NCBI GenBank assembly: GCA_947579605.1
Contig: OX388307.1
Span: 19,817,237-19,881,236, forward strand
Reading direction: 5' to 3'
Length of the DNA stretch: 64,000 bases
Source: Athripsodes cinereus
Lineage: Eukaryota; Arthropoda; Insecta; Trichoptera; Leptoceridae
The notes under the pieces were generated by a model. The model ran no database searches. It saw nothing but the letters and a program-made list of their open reading frames with translations, and was not told the DNA's origin. Below, one piece after another: positions 1 through 48,225 of the stretch (the stretch's first letter is position 1; the number at the start of each line of letters is the position of its first letter). Made by a program: the position numbers and the translations under genes.

Positions 1-315
1 TTAGGCTGTGTTAGTAAGAATAAAATAATTTTAACACTTATATTTTGAACTAACATAGATTCAGCTTGCAGTATTTATTGAGGAATAAAGAAAAATAAAA
101 CAAATCATTAGTTTATATAAATGGTAACAATTTGCAACTTTTATTAATAGAAAAAACTTACATAAGTAAACTACCACATTTTATAATATTTTTCTAAACA
201 ATATTATAGGTATAAAATGTTTAGATTAAGATAAGATTACATTTTTGCCTTATTTTCATTGATTTTACTTTAGTATATTGTAAAAAAAAATGTGATTGAA
301 TTGGAAAGATTACAA
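1..315. other. AT-rich stretch without a gene
   Basis: No open frame, repeat or splice-supported exon was recognised here. The stretch is AT-rich with homopolymer runs. It would be the 3' flank of the candidate exon that ends at 316 on the minus strand. Confidence 0.4.
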
Positions 316-465
316 TTAACAGTTTGATAGTTCGTCTTCATAATATCTAGTCTCTATCTTTCCATTCCAATAAGTGGCGACAAACATCACCTTGTTGACA
401 CCTAGAACAACTAGATGTTCAGGACTACAGCTGTCTCCCATCATTGGACAAAGGTGGCCACTGTC
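316..465 (-). CDS. Candidate terminal coding exon, unknown protein
   Basis: On the minus strand a plausible acceptor (TGCTATTCAG, intron side at 466-475) precedes 49 open codons and a TAA at 316-318. The encoded tail is protein-like: it starts DSGHLCPMMGDSCSPEH, continues through VATYWNGKIETRYYEDE and ends LSNC. Cys, Trp, Tyr and acidic residues are well mixed, unlike most chance frames in this AT-rich DNA. The frame just upstream of the acceptor contains a stop, which fits an intron boundary. I do not recognise the family and found no matching upstream exon between 466 and 6300. If real, the gene lies downstream of Agps on the same strand. It could also be a chance frame. Confidence 0.33.
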   Translation of the reverse strand, partial: DSGHLCPMMGDSCSPEHLVVLGVNKVMFVATYWNGKIETRYYEDELSNC

Positions 466-3073
466 CTGAATAGCATTTCATTCACATTCTTTGTCTTCTA
501 CAAGCTGGGTGTTAGGTATTTCAACTAATTTATCAATTTTAAAATTTACAGTAAATATGCCATCATAAATTTATTTGTAAATTGTTATTTTTATCAAATT
601 CTGTGGCACTGTTGATGTAAAAGAAACAGTCCACTCATTATTGTATTTTTTTTTTAAATAAATTTGTCTTCTCAAATACATAATTTGAATTAAAACACAC
701 CTACATATCAGTCAAATTAGTAATATTTTTTTTAATTCACCTAAAACTTAAAAGATGAAGGGTATAAATTTAATGTTACTCACTATTATTGCACAGATGC
801 TGTGTTAGGTATTTAAATAATTAAATTAATGTAATATAAAACTTACAAAGTGAATCACATCATGTGTATTATGGGAATACATACACAGAGAAAAAGTTGA
901 TTTTATTCTCTCAGTCCAAGAATTTTAATTGTCTCAAACAATTCAAGAGAATATTTACTTCAATTAAGAAAATCAATTACCTTCAATAAGATTGAGAGTT
1001 TTAATTTCATTGACGATGAAATTGTTTTCTCGTTTTAAGAAATTTAATTCTTCTGTAGTAATGCATTTTTTTAAATTTATAAATAAATTTTTGTTTTGAG
1101 GTTAATATCATCCTTTCACGAAGATGAAAATCTTCTTAGGTTGAAAAGATAATTCTTTCGTACAGATTTCTAGTTTCTTAACTTGAGATAATTTATTCTC
1201 TTGATTGAAGCCGTTTTTTATTTCTGTCTATGTATTTCTGAACATACCTTCCAGCCGAAAAAAATAACTAAGTACATGTTGTGTGTTTTTTTTTTAAATT
1301 TTATACTAAATTTCATATTCCAACAAACTTTCCTAGAAAAAAAGCTTAAAGTCTTACAAACTTTTGAAAAATCTATACTATTGCAATATCTCCCACAAGT
1401 AGGGAAGACAGGGTGTTAGCCACATGCAATAAGTACCTATATAATCTTTTGTCATAATGGGCTTTCTATTTTTTTTTGTTTTAATGATTATTCCAAGCAA
1501 GAATACATTCATGGTTTTCGGCTGATTTGGATCTGTGATTGGGTGCATCCACATTGTAGGATGCGAACGTCATTCAATCATCAATCTTCAATCATTCAGT
1601 GACAATTCGGAGCATTCTCCGAAGAAATATTCAAATGAATGCTTTCGTAATCTACTATCTAGACGCACCCATTAAGAAACACATGATAAGTGGAGAATTG
1701 TTTAATCAGTAACTTATAATTAATATCTATAATATTGCACGATAAATTTATTATATAACTATGTTACCATATTAAGTATAAACAATATAAAACCCATAAC
1801 AATTTATGATTTAATTTTACATATACATATTGACATTTCACCTCATTATAAATTATTTTTAGATAACTACGAGAAACTATATAATATTATGTAGGTATTA
1901 AGTTATGAAACTTCTCTGGATGGAAATCTTCCTTAATAACATTATCAAAGTATATTCTACCAACTTTTAAATAATACACCTTAATACTTGTATAATGAAA
2001 GATTACTCAACTTAACATAATATAAATAACATCTTATTCTTGTAAATGTCATTAAGGAATACATTTAATTACCAATCCATTTTCTCTAACAACTCTGAAT
2101 TAAATGAAGAAGATATAAGAGACATTCAATTCAAATTAATTTCTTTGTATTTCCAGGCAATTATTTTTATTTTTCTTAGTCCTGAGAAAAAACATTACCA
2201 ATTATGTAAGCAATGTAGGTGCAAGAGGTACAAAGAAAATGGTGATAATAATCTATGAAAAAATTGTCACTTGGTAGTATTTTTCAACATGTATATAGCC
2301 AAAACATAATATTAAGAATACATAAATAAAATATATTTAAAAAATACATCATTTAAGTATTATACACCTATGAAGTAAACCTTCAAAAAGAAAAAGATAA
2401 AGGTATTTCATCCATATAGCATAAACCAAAATAAGCATTAATTAATTGACTGAGTTAAAGTTTATTTTGTAAAACTCCATATATAAAAATTAATTAACAA
2501 ATAAGTACAAAATATTGATAAGAGTCATACATTTACACAAACAAAATAAGTAGGTGGCATAGGTATACCAATCTGACAATAAGAATTTTAGTGAAAGTCC
2601 AGATAGGAAAGGGTTATATAAGAAGGTTTGGTATTTACAACACGATATTAATACAAGAAAAACATTTTATTAATGAAAATTCATCAACCCTAGAAAAGTA
2701 AAACAATTGCAAAAAGAAACAAAGCGATACAGTGTTCTGATTTTATTTTTATGAAAGTGATCAACAATTTGTTTTCTCATAGATACTGGTTTATCAAACT
2801 TGATCTTGGCCATTGTGGTAATCAGAAGGAATCATCTAGATTCTAGCCTGCGGATAAAATCAATTGATAAAACAACATGTGAAATAGGTATCTACAGATA
2901 TACCATCACCAGTGAATTGGCACCTATATTCCCAACACCAAGAATTTCTATGAAACCAGTTAATGCATTTGATAATTTTATAGTACAGGGCCACTTTTGT
3001 TCTCGATTTTTATTAATGACTTTGGCGACATGTCATTAAAATTCTAACTATTTACCTACTGTGTGTTTTTCGT
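466..3073. other. Gene-poor intergenic DNA
   Basis: AT-rich, with no supported exon. A stretch near 1530-1680 begins with an inexact GGGTGCATC word and ends with the near-inverse GACGCACCC, so it may be a decayed short inverted-repeat element. Short frames at 2046-2258 and 2800-3039 have no splice or family support. Confidence 0.4.
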
Positions 3074-3334
3074 GAGATAGAATCAGAAAATGATATGATA
3101 CTGCAAAGCGACATTGATGGCATCTATTCATGGTCTTGATAACTCTGATTATCAATTAATGAGATAGAATCAGAAAATGATATGATACTGCAAAGCGACA
3201 TTGATGGCATCTATTCATGGTCTTGATAACTCTGATTATCAATTAATGAGATAGAATCAGAAAATGATATGATACTGCAAAGCGACATTGATGGCATCTA
3301 TTCATGGTCTTGATAACTCTGATTATCAATTAAT
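3074..3334. repeat. Tandem repeat, 87 bp x 3
   Basis: Three head-to-tail copies start at 3074, 3161 and 3248, each beginning GAGATAGAATCAG and ending TATCAATTAAT, with no differences seen by eye. Each unit has about 21 open codons on the plus strand before a TGA. Because 87 is divisible by three, the frame is the same in every copy, but each carries the stop. Near identity points to recent expansion. Confidence 0.9.
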
Positions 3335-4180
3335 GATTTGTGAGCCACTCGCAACTATTATTTTAAGTGGAAAACTAGTCCAATCAAATTTGAATCTATT
3401 GTTAAACTTTTAACCACTTATTAATATCACTCAGTTGATAACTAGTCATATTTATACTTACTTATTGTAGTATTCAATTTTACTTGACTGCATATTGGCC
3501 CTACATTAAGGCTTTGGATAATGCCACTTTGGTACTTTTGAAGAACTACCTCGCATTATTTTGAAAAGGAACATCTTCCACAAAATATATTTAATATTGA
3601 ATTACCAATAAACATTGTACCTACTGAACTACATGTTTGTTGTTTTTTATGTACTTTTAATATCATAAGTTTTTAAAAAATACCTAATTTATCCGATATA
3701 TTATCAATAACTCTCAATATATTTATTTTTAAATGAAAGATCTTTTAAAATTTCTTTAGTTATTCCAATTTTTTTTATATTTAAAATGAACACAAATTGT
3801 GTTTTATGTATTTATTGAAACACCTGAACCCAGCATACTATATGTGCTTGATTAGGAAAATACATTTTCATTCCTTCTAGCCTTAATTAGATTAAACCTT
3901 GATAAATAAATAAATTCAATAGACACTTGAAAAGATCATCTGATGTTTGCACTCCAACTGTCAAATTTTGTGGCGATTTCCCACACAAAAATCGATATAA
4001 AAAAGTAAAATTTATAAAAAATTAAATCAAAATGGCTCCATAAAAGTGTAGGTACTGAAGTTTCATATTAAATATTTTTTTATTGAAGGAGGACAAAAAT
4101 TGCGGTGAACATACCTACAATAGGAGTCATTGGAAAAATCATTGAAAATTTTTCATGTTCATTACATGCAGTTAGTTGAT
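3335..4180. other. AT-rich intergenic DNA
   Basis: No open frame, terminal repeat or recognised transposon was seen. It separates two unrelated minisatellites. Confidence 0.4.
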
Positions 4181-4312
4181 AGGTTCCCTGTAAGTGTATT
4201 TATACACCTTCACAGGTTCCCTGTAAGTGTATTTATACACCTTCACAGGTTCCCTGTAAGTGTATTTATACACCTTCACAGGTTCCCTGTAAGTGTATTT
4301 ATACACCTTCAC
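4181..4312. repeat. Minisatellite, 33 bp x 4
   Basis: Four exact copies start at 4181, 4214, 4247 and 4280, each AGGTTCCCTG followed by TAAGTGTATTTATACACC and TTCAC. Each unit contains the inverted repeat GTGTAT..ATACAC. Since 33 is divisible by three, a short frame reads through with an 11-residue repeat, but it has no gene context. Confidence 0.93.
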
Positions 4313-5240
4313 ATCCCTTCACCACGCACAAATGGTTTTAGTTAATTATATAAAAATCATTATGCGCTGTAAAATTATTATTTTGTACAATATGAAAAGG
4401 ATAAGTAGTTACAAAATGTGGTTTTTCATAAAAAAAATTAAGGACATTATTATAATACATAGTGATCACCTAAAAATATAAATGATTTAACATTAATTAA
4501 TGGAATGGTGAGAGAGCCTTTACAAAAAGGGTTAAGCCGGTCGAACATTGGATACCAAATAAACCAAACAAACATAAGTAGGTACAGTTGTTTGAAAAAT
4601 ATTACAATTTTTATTAGGTACTGTAGCATACACATGCCATACATAACCTCTTTTCAATCACAGTTATCATGTAGGTCGGTAAAACAGTTACCTACTGCGC
4701 GACCTTGTTAAAATCATTGCTAGATGTCTCATCCCAAAGGATACACAAGGATATTTTTCAGAAGAGTGGGGGTACCGCCCCATACAGCCAATCTGTATAT
4801 AACGCCGCCACTACTCATAGAACAGCAGTGTTCATTTGGCTTTAACAGTCCGAGCATCATAAAGTAATAACCAGAGAGTTTTGGTCGGAATCCCGCCTAG
4901 CTTTTCTGCCTATTGCTTCCTACTTGCGAAAACCGCCGCCAAGAGCGTTGCATTGGATACCCAGGAACGTGTTCGTCGCGGTTACCGAAAAGTTAATGAA
5001 AAATCTTTGCGCTATATAGTAATTAAACCATTGTCATCTACACTAACTTGTGAATTGTAATTTTTCAATATAACTATAAACTAAACAATATTTTATTTGT
5101 CATCCCTTGACCCATTGCAAAAAATGTTATAGTACTGAATTTTTAATGAAAATAGATGTTTCGATTTTGGGTTTTACATTTTACCCCTTCCAATCATGAT
5201 TACATGAAACAAGTCCCACAGTCTACATTCAATTGACCTG
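4313..5240. other. Intergenic DNA with a GC-richer patch
   Basis: Mostly AT-rich. About 4690-4985 is clearly GC-richer than its surroundings, with a GGGGTACCGCCCC word near 4770 and a segment at about 4920-4985 with few stops. I cannot assign it. It may be a transposon fragment or an untranslated exon. Confidence 0.35.
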
Positions 5241-5451
5241 CAGGGCTACTCTTGACAAAACTATGCACGATCTTAATCTAGTCTTGATTTTGATCATACG
5301 ACGCACGAAGTGACTATTGGCCAAAAATACACGCAAACCGATCGCGCGTTAGCGGCAGCGCAGTGTTTTTGACCATAGTCCCTTCGTGCGTCGTATGATC
5401 AAGATCAAGACTAGATTAAGATCGTGTTTAGTTTTGTCGAGAGTAACCCTG
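5241..5451. mobile_element. Foldback MITE with about 75-bp arms
   Basis: The two ends are near-perfect inverse copies. The left arm begins CAGGGCTACTCTTGACAAAAC. The right end, read backwards, begins CAGGGTTACTCTCGACAAAAC, and the match continues past CATACGACGCACGAAG. Only about 60 bp, including a GCGCGTTAGCGGCAGCGC word, lies between the arms. There is no coding capacity. The CAGGG start resembles cut-and-paste DNA transposons, but no clear target duplication was found, so the superfamily is open. Confidence 0.85.
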
Positions 5452-5950
5452 CTGATATTTGAATTTCTTCTAAAAATCTATATTGGTTAACAGACAAATA
5501 ATCATTTGAATCAGTCTGATTTCAAAACTTGTATAGCATAATTGATTTTATTATAAAGTATGTATATTTCTCAGCAAACACATTTTACTTGACTGACTTC
5601 TGTATTATTGTTTTGTTTGATTTCAAATTAATTTATTGACTTTCTTGTTATATTTTAGATTTCAAACTAAGTTATTAACTTTTTGTTTGCTGACTATTTT
5701 TCTTGTTTTATTTACATTTATAAGAGATTTCTTGCATATATTAATTGTATATGAGTCATTATAAAAAAGGCTTTTATGACGTTTAATGTACTAATACAAA
5801 AATATTTTAGTTCATGAACTTATGCACACATGTATCATTTATCTGGAATCCAATTCCATAACGTATACGTTCGGCCTTAAACCTAATATTTAGATAAATA
5901 CAGTAGGTATATAATTATTGTTTTGATAATAATACATTCATTATATTACA
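5452..5950. other. AT-rich DNA between two MITEs
   Basis: No coding frame or repeat was recognised. Confidence 0.4.
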
Positions 5951-6218
5951 TAAATATCGTCGTTGCATATTCAAAAAGGAACATGTGAATTCATAAACAT
6001 TTTGACATTACCAGATTTAATTGCTTATAATGACATCATAACCATTTTATAAAGTGATTCTTAGTATCAAATACTAAAATTCTATACTTAAAGAATAATA
6101 TCACATGTCAATAAAAAATCCAAACTTCAATTTTAATGCCTTAATGAACAGTTTTAAAAGAGTATGCCTAAATAAAAATGTGTGCACATGTCTCTTTTTG
6201 AATATGCAACGACGATAT
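5951..6218. mobile_element. MITE with about 33-bp terminal inverted repeats
   Basis: The left end (ATATCGTCGTTGCATATTC, then AAAAAGGAACATGTG) is matched inversely by the right end with two or three changes. The interior of about 200 bp is AT-rich and non-coding. It lies just beyond the Agps stop codon, so it may fall in or next to that gene's 3' UTR. The target duplication is unclear. Confidence 0.8.
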
Positions 6219-6397
6219 GTAGAATATTAATATATAATACACACACATACATACATACATAATAAATACTAGACAGGTTGGTTGGTAGGTATGTAAATAT
6301 ATAACTTGACTAGATATGAATGCCACTGTCAGTGATGAGGATGAGGATGGATGTTAGGTGAATGAATGCATAAGACACTTATCCATTCACATTCACT

Positions 6398-41884
<35,487 letters not shown>

Positions 41885-43394
41885 CTTTGACCCAATGTTG
41901 TTTCAGTTATTTGACGTTTTGGTTATGCGAGCTTTTATCTAGCGCCGCCCGATAAGCGTCGTAATGAAAAAATGACTGACGCTGCCGTCGCAAATCTACC
42001 GCGCATGGGAAATTCTAAAACAAATCTGTTTATATTATTATGTACGTATATACTACATTGTACTACATGACTAAAATATTGTGTAGGTATTTCGGTGGAC
42101 CGCGAAAATTCGAAATGTACCAGCAGCGCCAAGCGGAAGTCGACCGAAATAAACAATGACATTCAAAATGCTATTAATTTTTATCGAGAGGTGGCTGTAA
42201 AATTTCCGTTTCGTTACGATAAGATAATATTGTGATACACTCATATTATAATATGATCATTTTTTAGATAAATGTGTATAATCTTTAAATCTCGCTAGCC
42301 TCTCGATGTTCCAGCTGTTGTCAGATGAATACCGCACGAAACATCGGGCAGAAGACAACAGTCTTTCTCAAGACCAAGCATTGATCTATGAGACCAAGTC
42401 GTTTTCAAAACTACTGTACTTAAGAGTACACAAAAAACGATAATTAGATACATATAATACACTGTGCAAAAACACCTTATCAAACATATATTTATTCATG
42501 AATCAACCGCAGGGTAGAAACGAGAGTATTAGGTGTTCCGACTCCTACGAATCGGCTTTTAAGCTTTTCTCATATTAACCCCTTTAAGCGCAGGTGACTA
42601 CTAATCCCTGCACAGTGGCTTCGTCCAGTCAACCACACCCACTAGGAATTGAACCCAGCACCTCAGTGTTACTTATATACCTATATATGCAAATTGCACA
42701 TAAATATTTATAACAATTTCGCCATGATTGACCTAAAAGGTCAAACTCCACTATTCTTCACTCAAATCAATCTTCCATCCCTCCCAAACAGACTTATCCA
42801 TTCTCACTTGCTCCAAACAGTCATCACCAACCTATATTTCACAAACCGTTCTTTCATTCCCTTTACACTTTCTCCTTAGCAACATTAATTTTTAAACCAT
42901 TCCAACTATCATTCACATATGAAACCTCAAAGCATTACTCATTGAAAGGTCTCCACAATGTATAAAAATACAAAGAAATTACTTCCGATATACATATAAT
43001 ATATATTTCTATGAATCTTATCAATTTGCATTACTTTCCTTCCTTTTAGTAATACAAGAGCTGTTCTAACAAGAATTAGCTAGTAGATTTCATGTAATAA
43101 GAATTGAACTTTCTTTTTCAAAGTCACCTGGTTGTACATCCTATATCATAGATTTTTAATAAAGAAAATTGCGTTTGTTACATTTGCAGATAAAATATTT
43201 TGGAAATCTAACCAGCAGAGTATTAATTTATCAGTATTTATTTTATAAAACTACATATCTATTGAAAACAAATAAAATATGATAAAGAGTTTTACTAGTA
43301 ACTTATTACAGTAACCTAGGTTTCAATTATCATAAGATTCCCATACATTGTATTCAATCATAAATATATCCAATCATATCTAAAATTACTGATA
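41885..43394. other. Agps upstream region
   Basis: Contains the Agps promoter by position. 41930-42000 is GC-richer (AGCGCCGCCCGATAAGCGTCG), but no TATA box or initiator could be assigned. Near 42640 GGAATTGAACCCAGCACC is an inverse tRNA-type B box, probably a SINE remnant. 42720-42880 is pyrimidine-rich. Confidence 0.4.
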
Positions 43395-44688
43395 CAGGGT
43401 TGGTATTTAAGTTTTGATATAGACAAGTATAAACAAATATTTATTATTGAAAATGGCTTTGTTTTGCAAAATATTCTCCATGAAGATCAATCCACTTCTG
43501 CATGCGTTTGAACCCTTTTTTGAAGCCCTTTTTCCAGTTCGATTGAGGTACCTCCAGAACACGTGATTTGAACGCATCAACCGCCTCTTCAGGCGTCATA
43601 AAACGTTGACCTCACAATTTATTTTTGATCTGCAGGAATAAAAAGAAACATTGAGTGCCAAATCAGGATTGTGCAGCTGATGACCCATTAATTCGATGTT
43701 TTAAATGCTTAAAAATGCACTTGTTTGAGCTGATGTGTGAAAGTTTACATTATCGTGGTGGAGAATGATTCGTCTTATCCAATTGGTTTCCCTTATTTTT
43801 CCGAACACTTCTGGCAAAAAAATGGTGGTGTACCATCAAAAATTAATCGTTCTACATTGACCTAATGGAACGGTAGCGATATGTTGTTATTCCGAAAAAA
43901 CAGGCGACCATTTGCTTCGTGCGCGAACAACTTTTGTTGGATTTGGCTCATCTTGAAAGACCCATACAGGCAATTGTTGTTTAGTTTCAGGCTCAAATGC
44001 ATAGATCTATTTATTTTATTTATTTAAGCCTTTATTCCAGACTATGATTCGTCATCTATCACGATCTTAGAAACGTCTTTTGAAGCACCACGATTGATTT
44101 TTTCATCATTTGTTTGCAAAAATCGACACGAGCCTTTTTTTGAACGATTGCCAAACTATGCGGTATCCAACACGAAAAAATCTTTTTGACAGCCAAACGT
44201 TCATGCAATATTAAATGTATTTAAGTGGAACCAATGCTCAAGCATACCTCAATCTCACAGTATGTCACATGATGATCTCGCAAAATCAGTTTACGCACAG
44301 GATTGATATTTTCTGGCGCAACAGCCGATTTTAGACGACCTTCATGAAATTCGTCCTGAAACGAAGTCTGACCACGACTGAAATCAGAAAATCAGCGAAA
44401 GGGTGGCTCGAGATGGTACTTCACCATCAAAAGTCGCAACAAGTGTATTGGCACACTGTTTTTGGTTTAATCCACGTCGAAAGTCATAGAAAATTATCGC
44501 ATGAAAGTGTTCACGATTTAATTTTTTTAACAAAGCAAATTTTTCAAGTATGTGTAAACAATAGAAATATCACTCGTATGACAAAACGTTCTGAGTATGT
44601 TTACCATAAAATGTTTCAAACTTTACGATGACAAAGTCAGATTTGGCACTGGTTTTGCTGTATCTCAAAACTTACGTAGCAACCCTCG
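43395..44688 (-). mobile_element. Decayed mariner element
   Basis: The ends are inverted copies (CAGGGTTGGTATTTAAGTTTTGA at the left; CGAGGGTTGCTACGTAAGTTTTGA from the right), each next to TA. The minus strand keeps a mariner transposase C-terminus with RFMTPEEAVDAFK, VLEVPQSNWKKGF and MQKWIDLHGEYF. Frameshifts and stops break the rest. About 44010-44045 looks like a small foreign A/T insert. Confidence 0.88.
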
Positions 44689-44702
44689 TATATAATTATA
44701 TA

Positions 44703-44865
44703 CAGGTATCTTCTTCTAAGTCGGCCCCTCAATGCTGAGGATCGTGACTACCATGACCCCAACCAAGCGACAAGCTCCTCCACCATGTCCAAGCGCCTCA
44801 CACATTGTACTCCCTGCAGCATAGATTCACATGATCTGTCCATCTTGTTGGTACAGGTATTATAT
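44703..44865 (-). pseudogene. LINE C-terminal remnant
   Basis: Minus-strand translation in broken frames gives RWTDHV, then GADLEEDT near the end, as in the tail of some LINE polymerases. Too short to classify. Confidence 0.4.
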
Positions 44866-45378
44866 TTAGAACCAAATTATTTATTATAATCTTAGTTTAA
44901 AATTACATCACATGGTGAAACCTAGGTCACTATAATAAAGTTACTAGAAAAACTCGTCATATGTTTATTGTATGTATGTTTCTTGGATGATTTATTCAGC
45001 GCCGTTTGATGGAGCATCTATCTTAAGGGTGTTATTTAGTTATTAACATCTGTTTAATATTCAACAAAAAGTTTCAAAGTTATAGCCCCTCAAACATTAA
45101 TTGTGTAAAATTTTCCTACAGCTATTTTTGCGAGAAATAACCTGGTATTATTATCTTTTTTCATCGTTAATTAGTTTTTTTATTAAACAATTAATTTGAA
45201 TAATTTGAAACTTCTCATTTCAATATAGAATCAAATAACAATGCAATAATGGGAAATATATTTTACATCTTGGTTAAAATTAGCTTTAACCTTAGAGAAA
45301 TATTTATACTGAAGTTGTAACATGTACTTATTAAATCCTTTATAGCTAAAATTTCTCTCAATATATCCTATAATTATG
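44866..45378. other. AT-rich intergenic DNA
   Basis: No feature recognised. Confidence 0.4.
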
Positions 45379-47272
45379 CAGAGATGTGCAAAATACTATC
45401 AAAAAAGTATTTAAATACAAATACTTTTGAATTTTGCTATTTCAAATACTTTTTCAAGTTGGTATTTAAATACAACATACAAAATACATATTTTCAAAAT
45501 ACTTTTCACAAATAGTCGAACAAGGTGTTAGACAGGGATATTCAATATTTCCAACACTGTGTAACTGTTATATACAGCAAGCCATTGATGAATAGACAGA
45601 AGAAATGAAGACCTGTACAAGAATATAGATAAATGGAGAAAGGGTTGACATGATTCGATATAGCATTGCTTGCAAACAATGAGGATGAGTTGAATAAAGC
45701 CTTAGGAAGAACTGTCAAAATACAACATAAAAATGAATAAAGACAAAACAAAATGTATGGTTGTCGGAAGAGATGAGGCGACTGCGAACATTGCCATAAA
45801 TGGTGTGAGTATTAAGCAAGTAAGATAATTCCTGTACTTGGGCACCAGAATAAATCAGGATGGTTACTCCAAATCTGAAATCGTATAGACTACTGCAACA
45901 TCATATACGCAGGACTGCCACAGACCTTTTACAGAGAGAATAAGCACTACCACATCACTTCACTACTAACCCTCTGCAGCTGACGTTAGGTCTGTCAGAC
46001 ACCGCAAAATCTTTTTTATATTATCTCGCTAAAAACACTACTGTATAGGAGTCACAACGGCCTTGAAATTGTCACCGCATATAATTTGTTTAACCATCAT
46101 TATTATCTGTATAAATATCAAATATGGAATACTCTCATGGAAACATTGTATTTGTAATTCAACATATTGACAAAAAAACTTGCATACGCGCGCATCAATT
46201 ATTGGCAGAATTTTGTTTCAAAGAAATAAAAATGTATTTCGTGTAAAATACAAAATAGTCAACAAAAGTATTTCAAAAATAAAAATGGATTGACCATGTA
46301 TGTCACTCCATAACTTGAGAACACCTGAACCAACTTGGCTAATTTTTTTTTGTGTTCGTCATAATCAGGAGACTGTTTTATATGAAAGAAAATTTTTGGA
46401 AAATCCAACGGAATAATCGAAAATCTGGAATGTATTTTTGTATGAAAATGCCGTTTGTATAACAGTTCCGCTGTCACACAAACAATATGGATAGAAAAAT
46501 CAACTATGAAGTTTTTTCATAGATTGGCCTATTTATAGAATAATTTTTGTAAACATTTTCATATTAGAATCGTTATCCATGAAAAAATCATGGAAAGAAT
46601 TTTTATAAATTTAAAATGAATGAGTAGGTATCAACCTAAAAAAAATTATTACCTACATATTATATTACGTACAGCAGATAATTTAGAAACAAATCTGAGT
46701 TAAATATAATTGTTCAACGTAAATGAATTTTATTTTTTTACACTATACCAGTGATTCCCAAAGTGGTCCAGGTGGATCCCCAGAGCTCCACGGGGCTCTA
46801 TGATGGCGTGACTAAAAATGGGGGTGCACGAGTCGTAAGTGGAGGTCCACGAATCCATAGTTAAAGTATCGGATATTCAGTAAAAACACCAGATATTGAC
46901 ATAAACAATATTCAGTACAAATACCCGGTACATTGTAGAAAAAGGTACTGTGAGAAAATACTCTGTAAGAAAACCGAGGAGTTTTTGGATAATTTCAAAT
47001 TCCTATACCATTTTGAAAATTTAGTGACGGGGGGGAGGGTAGAAATACGGGGGGTCCCCTGGAATCAGCAAATTGAAATGAAAGTTGTCTAAGAGAAAAA
47101 ATGAGTTTGTAAAGAGATTAAAAATAATATTAATCACTCATTGATTGTCAGGCGGTACTAAGTTCGCTGGGTCAACTAGTTTCAAATAAAATACAAAATA
47201 CTTTTTCCGAAAAGATATTTGAAATACAATATAAAAATATGTATTTAGTATTTCAAATACTTCACATCTCTG
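45379..47272. mobile_element. DNA-transposon-like element carrying LINE RT fragment
   Basis: Ends CAGAGATGTGCAAAATAC and GTATTTCAAATACTTCACATCTCTG are inverse of each other, and ATTATG flanks both sides (45373-45378, 47273-47278). The subterminal zones are dense in TATTT/AAATAC words. From 45516 a broken LINE polymerase segment follows (GVRQGYSISPTL, then NKALGRTVKI and a degraded C-terminal part to about 45985). 46740-47110 belongs to a further repeat family. The same terminal-zone-to-RT junction recurs at about 49810. Confidence 0.72.
46260..47110 (+). repeat. Dispersed repeat within the composite element
   Basis: 46745-47110 begins CAGTGATTCCCAAAGTGGTCC and shares long stretches with 32306-32576. 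The part before it (TTCAACGTAAATGAATTTTA, ATCGTTATCCATGAAAAAATC) is present in inverse orientation at 59790-60290, so this block is an older unit spanning several hundred bases. Confidence 0.7.
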
Positions 47273-47278
47273 ATTATG

Positions 47279-48061
47279 ATCATATATAAATGAAAAGATA
47301 AAAAAAATTAATATTACAAATATTCATCTACAATTCAATTATAAACAGCATCAGATTGATGGGAAATCATAAGTTTAATATTAACAAAAGTTTAACAAGA
47401 AAGTTGAGAAGGGGCACATGCATTAGACACCTTATTTGGAGATGTCTGAATGAGATAATAATACTCTTTATTGCACAAAAAAAATCAACACAAGAAAATA
47501 AACATGGCAGAATTGAAACTAGACAAATAAATTTTGTGCAATGGCTGAGATTGTCGCAGAAGCACGATATCTTTCAACTAACCAACCCATAGATAAATAA
47601 AAAAAACAATTAGCGCTTTCATTAAACAAAGCCGCTGAAAATCAATTCTTTGAAATTCACGAAAAAGATAGATGAGCGCTCAAAAACTTGGGACAACAAT
47701 AAAGATTATTGAAACAAAACATGTAGGAATGTTTTCAAATTTCTGTTTGTTTTCATTTAGAATTACCCCCTATCACTTTAGAGGTTAAAGCTCCCAAGAG
47801 TTGTTTGGGTGTTGGAAGAAAGTACGCCAAGTGATTAAATATGAATATCATTTACAATGGTGACATTTACATAATTCAAATAAGATTCAGGAAAAATTAC
47901 AAAAAGAAAATGTCCTTATTCAAATAAAAAACAAATTTGATTTTTTAAATCTTTTTTTGTCTAAACACAGCAAAAATGTATTAATTATAAAGTTCAATAT
48001 ATTTGATATGTCTAGACAAGTAAAGACATGAATTATTACAGAAAGCCAGGTCTATTGAAAG
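47279..48061. other. 3' flank of RpL22
   Basis: AT-rich with no supported exon. It should contain the RpL22 3' UTR and polyadenylation site. Confidence 0.45.
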
Positions 48062-48225
48062 TTATTCTTCATTATCTTCATTATCGCTGCCAGCATTGAT
48101 ATTGAAGTACCTTAGTTCATAGGCATCCTTCACTGAGGCTACCACTCGGAGCCAATCACGGAGATTGTTCTTCTTAAGGTACCTTTTAGATAAGTATTTG
48201 AGATATCTCTTGGAGAATGGAATAT
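48062..48225 (-). CDS. RpL22: RpL22 coding exon 2
   Basis: Begins ATATTCC after TTTTCAG and supplies [12 protein letters not shown] to the acidic end. TAA is at 48062-48064. Confidence 0.96.

Noticed and set aside
3074..3334. CRISPR-like array
   Set aside because: Contiguous tandem repeats without unique spacers, in a eukaryotic genome.
4130..4345. 71-codon frame with an 11-residue repeat
   Set aside because: Created by the 33-bp minisatellite; no gene context or splice sites.
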